DNA of 8,434 nt from Pseudomonadota bacterium. GTDB lineage: Bacteria > Desulfobacterota > Anaeroferrophillalia > Anaeroferrophillales > Tharpellaceae. A model generated the notes under the pieces. It was not told where the DNA came from. It was given only the letters and a program-made list of their open reading frames with translations, and ran no database searches. The DNA is taken from contig WFRT01000052.1 in NCBI GenBank assembly GCA_015486445.1, positions 1 through 8,434 of the forward strand. The letters run 5' to 3'. The translations under genes were made by a program, and so were the position numbers. Below are positions 5,360 through 8,434 of the stretch, in pieces (the stretch's first letter is position 1; each line of letters begins with the position of its first letter).

Positions 5360-7777
5360 ATGAAAAGAGTGCTGTCGGGAATAGTGTTGTCAATCATCCT
5401 GCTGGCCCTGTGCACAGCCCCAATCGGGGCCCGGGCCGCAGTGACCATCGATCGTGACGCCCAGGGGATCTGGTATGTCAAGGGGCCCGACGACGCCCCG
5501 CTGCAGGAGGTTTTCACCGCGGTCGGCTACGCCGTCGCCTGCGACCGGCTCTGGCAGGCCGAAACCTTCCGCCGGGCGGCGATGGGCACCCTGGCCGAAA
5601 TCCTCGGGCCGGACCAGCTCAAGACCGACGTCCTGGTGCGGATTACCGGCTACTCCAGGGCCGAACTCGAGGCCGCCTACGCAGCCCTCGACGACCAGAG
5701 CAAGGCGGTCATCGCCGGCTACTGCATGGGCTTCAACAAGCGCCTGGCCGAAATCGCCGCCAACCCCAGAGAGCTGCTGCCGATCGAATTCGCCAAGCTC
5801 GGCATCTTTCCCGAGCCCTGGCGGCCGATCCACGTACTCGCCTGGCAGAGCCTGATGCTGCGCAAGTTCGACTGCGAGGCCACCAGCCACGGCCAGCTCG
5901 ACAACGCCGTTCTCTACCAGCAGTTGCTGAACAAGTTCGGCCAGGAAGGCCCGGCCATGTTCCAGGACCTGCGCTGGCTCAACGATCCCATGGCCCTGAC
6001 CTACATCGATGGGCCCGCGCCACAGACTTCCAGAGCCGCGGTTGCCCCGGCCCTGGAATCCGCCCCGGCCCCGGCCTGGAACCTGAAAAAAGCGGCAGCC
6101 GACGTCAACCAACTCTATAATGATTTTTTCAGCGGCCTGAAAAAAGCCGGTGCCAACGTCAAGATGGGCAGCTACGCCTGGGCCATCAGCGGCAAAAAGA
6201 CCGCCGACGGCAACCCGATGCTCTATTCCGGCCCGCAGATGGGCTTTTCGGTACCGGTGGTCATCGGCGAAGGCTCGATCGAGGCCGGCGGCCTCAAGGT
6301 CTCCGGCATGCAGATCGCCGGCATCCCCGGCATCGTCATCGGCCGCACCCCGCATCACGCCTGGTCGATGCAGGTGGGCCACGCCCACACGGTTGACTTC
6401 TACATCGAAAAGCCCGAGGACGTGACCTTCGAACGCTTCGAAACCATCAAGGTCAAGGGCGCCCCCGACGTCAAGATTCCGGTCTTCAAGAGCAAGCACG
6501 GCCCCATCATCAACCCGTTGCCCTACAACCCGGCCAACTACGACCCGGCCAACCCGCTGATCGCCTGGAAATATTCCAACAAGATCATCGAGCACGGCAC
6601 CGTCCGGGCCTACCTCGACCTGGCCCGGGCCCAAAGCCCCGAGGAGTTCGGCGAGGCCCTGACCCGGGTCGGGCTGTCCCAGCATTTCTGCTATGCCGAT
6701 ATCGACGGCAACATCGCCTACTGGATGAGCGGCCGCGAACCGGTCCGGCCCCGGAGTGAATACCGTTTCCCGCAGGGAACCATTCCCGGCCTGCCGATAG
6801 CCGAGTGGGACGCCGCCAACTACCTGCCCCTGCCCCATGTCCTGAACCCGGAAAAAGGCTGGGTCGGCGGCTGGAACAACAAGTGCGATCACGAGCGCCC
6901 CAACTCCTTCAACTTCATCAACTCGGTTTTCTTCTTCGGCCCCTTCCACCGGGCCCAGACCGTGGCCGACTACCTCTCGACCCACGACCAGCTGACCTTC
7001 GAAGAGGTCCGCGACCTGGCCGTCAACGTCGCCGCCACCGACTCCGTCGCCCACGGCGGCAATCCCTGGGCCTTCGTCAAGGACTTCTTCAGCGCCGTCG
7101 TCATGGCTTCCGGCAATCCCGACGCCATCGCCCTGCTGAGCACCACCGAAGGGTTTGACGGCCATTTCTGCGACGACTGGGTCCACGGTCCCGAGCGCAG
7201 CTTCGCCTGGAACTTCACCGACGCCTGGATCAAGGAGGTCCTGCGCCTGACCTTCGCCGACGAACTCGATTTCGGCGAAAACGGCTCCTACCTCGACCAG
7301 GATCAGGGACTTCTGTTCAATGTTCTGCTCCACGCCATGGCCGGCGACCGCAGCGGGGTCAGAAACCTTTACAACTGGTTCCAGAACCGGGCTAATCCGA
7401 ATATGCCCCAAACCCTGCCGGCGATCATCATCACGGCCGAGTTCATGGCTCTGTCACACACCCCGTGGTTCCCGCCCCGGGGCGAGATCGAGTTCCACCA
7501 TCCCGGTTTCGAGGGCACCGCCTACGACCCGATCCACACGACTCCCTACGGCAACCGCTCAACCTACGCCCAGTGCGTCGAGTACGGCCCCGCCGGTCCG
7601 GTGCGGATCGAAAGTATGTTCCCGCTGGGTGAATCGGGCACCATCACCCTGCACCCGACGATTACCCTGCCGACCGACCCGACGATGCCGATGCCGGTCT
7701 TCGACCCCAACTTCCTGTCGATGACCCCTTACTACGACAACTTCAGCCCGCGGCCCTTCCCGCTCTTTGGCGAGTAG
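5360..7777 (+). CDS. Penicillin acylase family protein (Ntn hydrolase, peptidase S45), periplasmic precursor
   Basis: An 805-residue precursor of an amide hydrolase that normally self-cleaves into alpha and beta chains after removal of a spacer. The signal peptide is MKRV, a hydrophobic run to about residue 20, and cleavage after ARA (residue 26), so it acts in the periplasm. The alpha region carries the family motif DRLWQAETFRRAAMG. Self-cleavage is predicted between Gly270 and Ser271, giving a beta chain that starts SYAWAISGKK; Ser271 would be the N-terminal nucleophile. In beta numbering, Pro22 and Gln23 match E. coli penicillin G acylase, position 24 is Met rather than Phe, position 69 is Val rather than Ala, and calcium-ligand position 73 is His rather than Asp. 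Asn506 in GGWNNK corresponds to the oxyanion-hole Asn241, and Arg531 to Arg263. Seven cysteines in the mature protein are unusual. The substrate is unknown: acyl-homoserine lactones, N-acyl amino acids or other amides are all possible. Catalytic competence is inferred from the conserved residues. Confidence 0.93.
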   Translation: MKRVLSGIVLSIILLALCTAPIGARAAVTIDRDAQGIWYVKGPDDAPLQEVFTAVGYAVACDRLWQAETFRRAAMGTLAEILGPDQLKTDVLVRITGYSRAELEAAYAALDDQSKAVIAGYCMGFNKRLAEIAANPRELLPIEFAKLGIFPEPWRPIHVLAWQSLMLRKFDCEATSHGQLDNAVLYQQLLNKFGQEGPAMFQDLRWLNDPMALTYIDGPAPQTSRAAVAPALESAPAPAWNLKKAAADVNQLYNDFFSGLKKAGANVKMGSYAWAISGKKTADGNPMLYSGPQMGFSVPVVIGEGSIEAGGLKVSGMQIAGIPGIVIGRTPHHAWSMQVGHAHTVDFYIEKPEDVTFERFETIKVKGAPDVKIPVFKSKHGPIINPLPYNPANYDPANPLIAWKYSNKIIEHGTVRAYLDLARAQSPEEFGEALTRVGLSQHFCYADIDGNIAYWMSGREPVRPRSEYRFPQGTIPGLPIAEWDAANYLPLPHVLNPEKGWVGGWNNKCDHERPNSFNFINSVFFFGPFHRAQTVADYLSTHDQLTFEEVRDLAVNVAATDSVAHGGNPWAFVKDFFSAVVMASGNPDAIALLSTTEGFDGHFCDDWVHGPERSFAWNFTDAWIKEVLRLTFADELDFGENGSYLDQDQGLLFNVLLHAMAGDRSGVRNLYNWFQNRANPNMPQTLPAIIITAEFMALSHTPWFPPRGEIEFHHPGFEGTAYDPIHTTPYGNRSTYAQCVEYGPAGPVRIESMFPLGESGTITLHPTITLPTDPTMPMPVFDPNFLSMTPYYDNFSPRPFPLFGE

Positions 7778-7806
7778 AACAGCGGCCGCCCGAGACCAGA
7801 CTCAAG

Positions 7807-7850
7807 GACAAAGCCCCCGCCGGTCCCCCGACCCGGGGGCTTTGTCTTGT
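7807..7850 (+). terminator. Intrinsic terminator after the acylase gene
   Basis: GACAAAGCCCCCG (7807-7819) pairs perfectly with CGGGGGCTTTGTC (7834-7846) in a 13-bp stem. Inside it, after a two-base bulge, GGTC pairs with GACC around a CCCC loop. The T-rich 3' side (CTTTGTCTTGT) serves as an interrupted U-tract. It begins 29 bp after the acylase stop codon and should insulate the rhomboid gene from it. The A-run on the left arm is too short to make it an obvious bidirectional terminator. Confidence 0.85.
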
Positions 7851-7906
7851 CCAAAAGATTCAACCGCCCATACCGGCGGCCAACCCTTCGCCAGACAGGT
7901 TTTTCC

Positions 7907-8434
7907 ATGCTGCTTCCGGTCGGAGACACCCCCAACCCCGAAAACTATTTTCCCTGGGGCAACTGGCTGCTGATCACAGCCAACGTCGCGGTCTACCTCC
8001 TGGTCACCCTGCCCCTGAGCCAGAAAGCGGTCAACCCCTACGACCCGGCCCTCTACGAATATCTCAAGATAATGGCTCCGCACCTGCCCCGGGGCCTCTC
8101 GGTATCCCAGATCCTGCAGCATATCAGCGCCTACGAACTCTACGTTTTCAAGCACGGGTTCAAGGCCGGGGCGCCGCAGATTGGCGACCTTTTCTATTCG
8201 ATGTTCCTGCACGGGGGCTTTTTTCACCTGTTCGGCAACATGCTTTTTCTCTGGATCTACGGCGACAATGTCGAACACCGCCTGGGCCATGTCCCCTACC
8301 TCGTCGTCTACCTTGCCTGCGGGGTCTGCGCGACGCTCTTCTTCGCCGTTTTCACCCGGACGGCAATGACCCCGCTGGTCGGCGCCTCGGGGGCCATCTC
8401 CGGGGTCCTGGGACTCTACTACCTGTTCTTTCCG
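7907..8434 (+). CDS. Rhomboid family intramembrane serine protease (3' end outside the window)
   Basis: The first 176 residues of an inner-membrane serine protease that cleaves transmembrane segments of other proteins; the frame is still open at the window edge. A first membrane segment lies at about residues 19-36 (WLLITANVAVYLLVTLPL). A long loop to about residue 96 is followed by the rhomboid core: FLHGGFFHLFGNMLFLWIYG (residues 100-119) with the conserved His107 and Asn111, then NVEHRLG, a third hydrophobic segment (YLVVYLACGVCATLFFAVF) and GASGAISGVLG with the predicted nucleophile Ser161. The partner catalytic histidine, in a later membrane segment, is beyond the window. The ATG at 7907 is the natural start, with a weak AGG 7 nt upstream; translation begins 57 bp after the terminator. 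No convincing promoter is visible between the terminator and the gene, only a small CCGCC/GGCGG inverted repeat at 7864-7879. Class is confident; the cellular substrate is unknown. Confidence 0.93.
   Translation, partial: MLLPVGDTPNPENYFPWGNWLLITANVAVYLLVTLPLSQKAVNPYDPALYEYLKIMAPHLPRGLSVSQILQHISAYELYVFKHGFKAGAPQIGDLFYSMFLHGGFFHLFGNMLFLWIYGDNVEHRLGHVPYLVVYLACGVCATLFFAVFTRTAMTPLVGASGAISGVLGLYYLFFP

Noticed and set aside
5390..7411. Long minus-strand open frame (673 codons) antisense to the acylase gene
   Set aside because: Although long, it lies entirely inside the acylase gene, whose motifs and signal peptide are unambiguous. The antisense translation is compositionally biased and has no start context or domain.
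1..8434. Mobile element, CRISPR array, defence system or tRNA/rRNA
   Set aside because: No direct-repeat arrays, transposase or integrase motifs, or RNA gene signatures were seen on reading either strand. All long genes belong to ordinary chromosomal families.

Overview
The window is chromosomal DNA from a GC-rich Gram-negative bacterium. The best guess is a member of the Desulfuromonadota (Geobacter/Desulfuromonas relatives). The main clue is the octaheme c-type cytochrome, whose N-terminal stretch (GPYADSAHG, then CAHCHEQHAS) resembles the extracytoplasmic multihaem cytochromes of that group. Two proteins with Sec-type export signals, high G/C at third codon positions and a possible sigma-54 promoter fit this, but no marker gene proves the lineage.

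Layout. On the minus strand, positions 9-1325 encode an exported octaheme cytochrome. Upstream of it, also on the minus strand (1481-3097), is a DUF445-family membrane protein. A 155-bp divergent intergenic region (3098-3252) separates this from the plus-strand pair coaBC (3253-4464) and a family-4-type uracil-DNA glycosylase (4505-5209), which probably form one transcript. After a 150-bp gap with an AT-rich core comes a penicillin-acylase-family (Ntn hydrolase) precursor with a signal peptide (5360-7777). A strong intrinsic terminator (7807-7850) closes that unit. The plus-strand gene at the right edge (7907 to the window end) is a rhomboid-family intramembrane serine protease, cut by the window after its catalytic serine.

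How the genes relate. CoaBC (coenzyme A synthesis) and the glycosylase (removal of uracil from DNA) are cytoplasmic housekeeping functions. The cytochrome (electron transfer), the acylase (amide-bond hydrolysis in the periplasm), the DUF445 protein and the rhomboid protease act at or outside the inner membrane. Nothing in the sequence ties them into one pathway; the layout looks like ordinary adjacent transcription units.

No mobile element, CRISPR array, tRNA or rRNA is visible, and I found no convincing new multi-gene system. The points most worth a second look are the acylase, which has intact catalytic residues but altered substrate-pocket and calcium-site positions, and the octaheme cytochrome with its sigma-54-like promoter.
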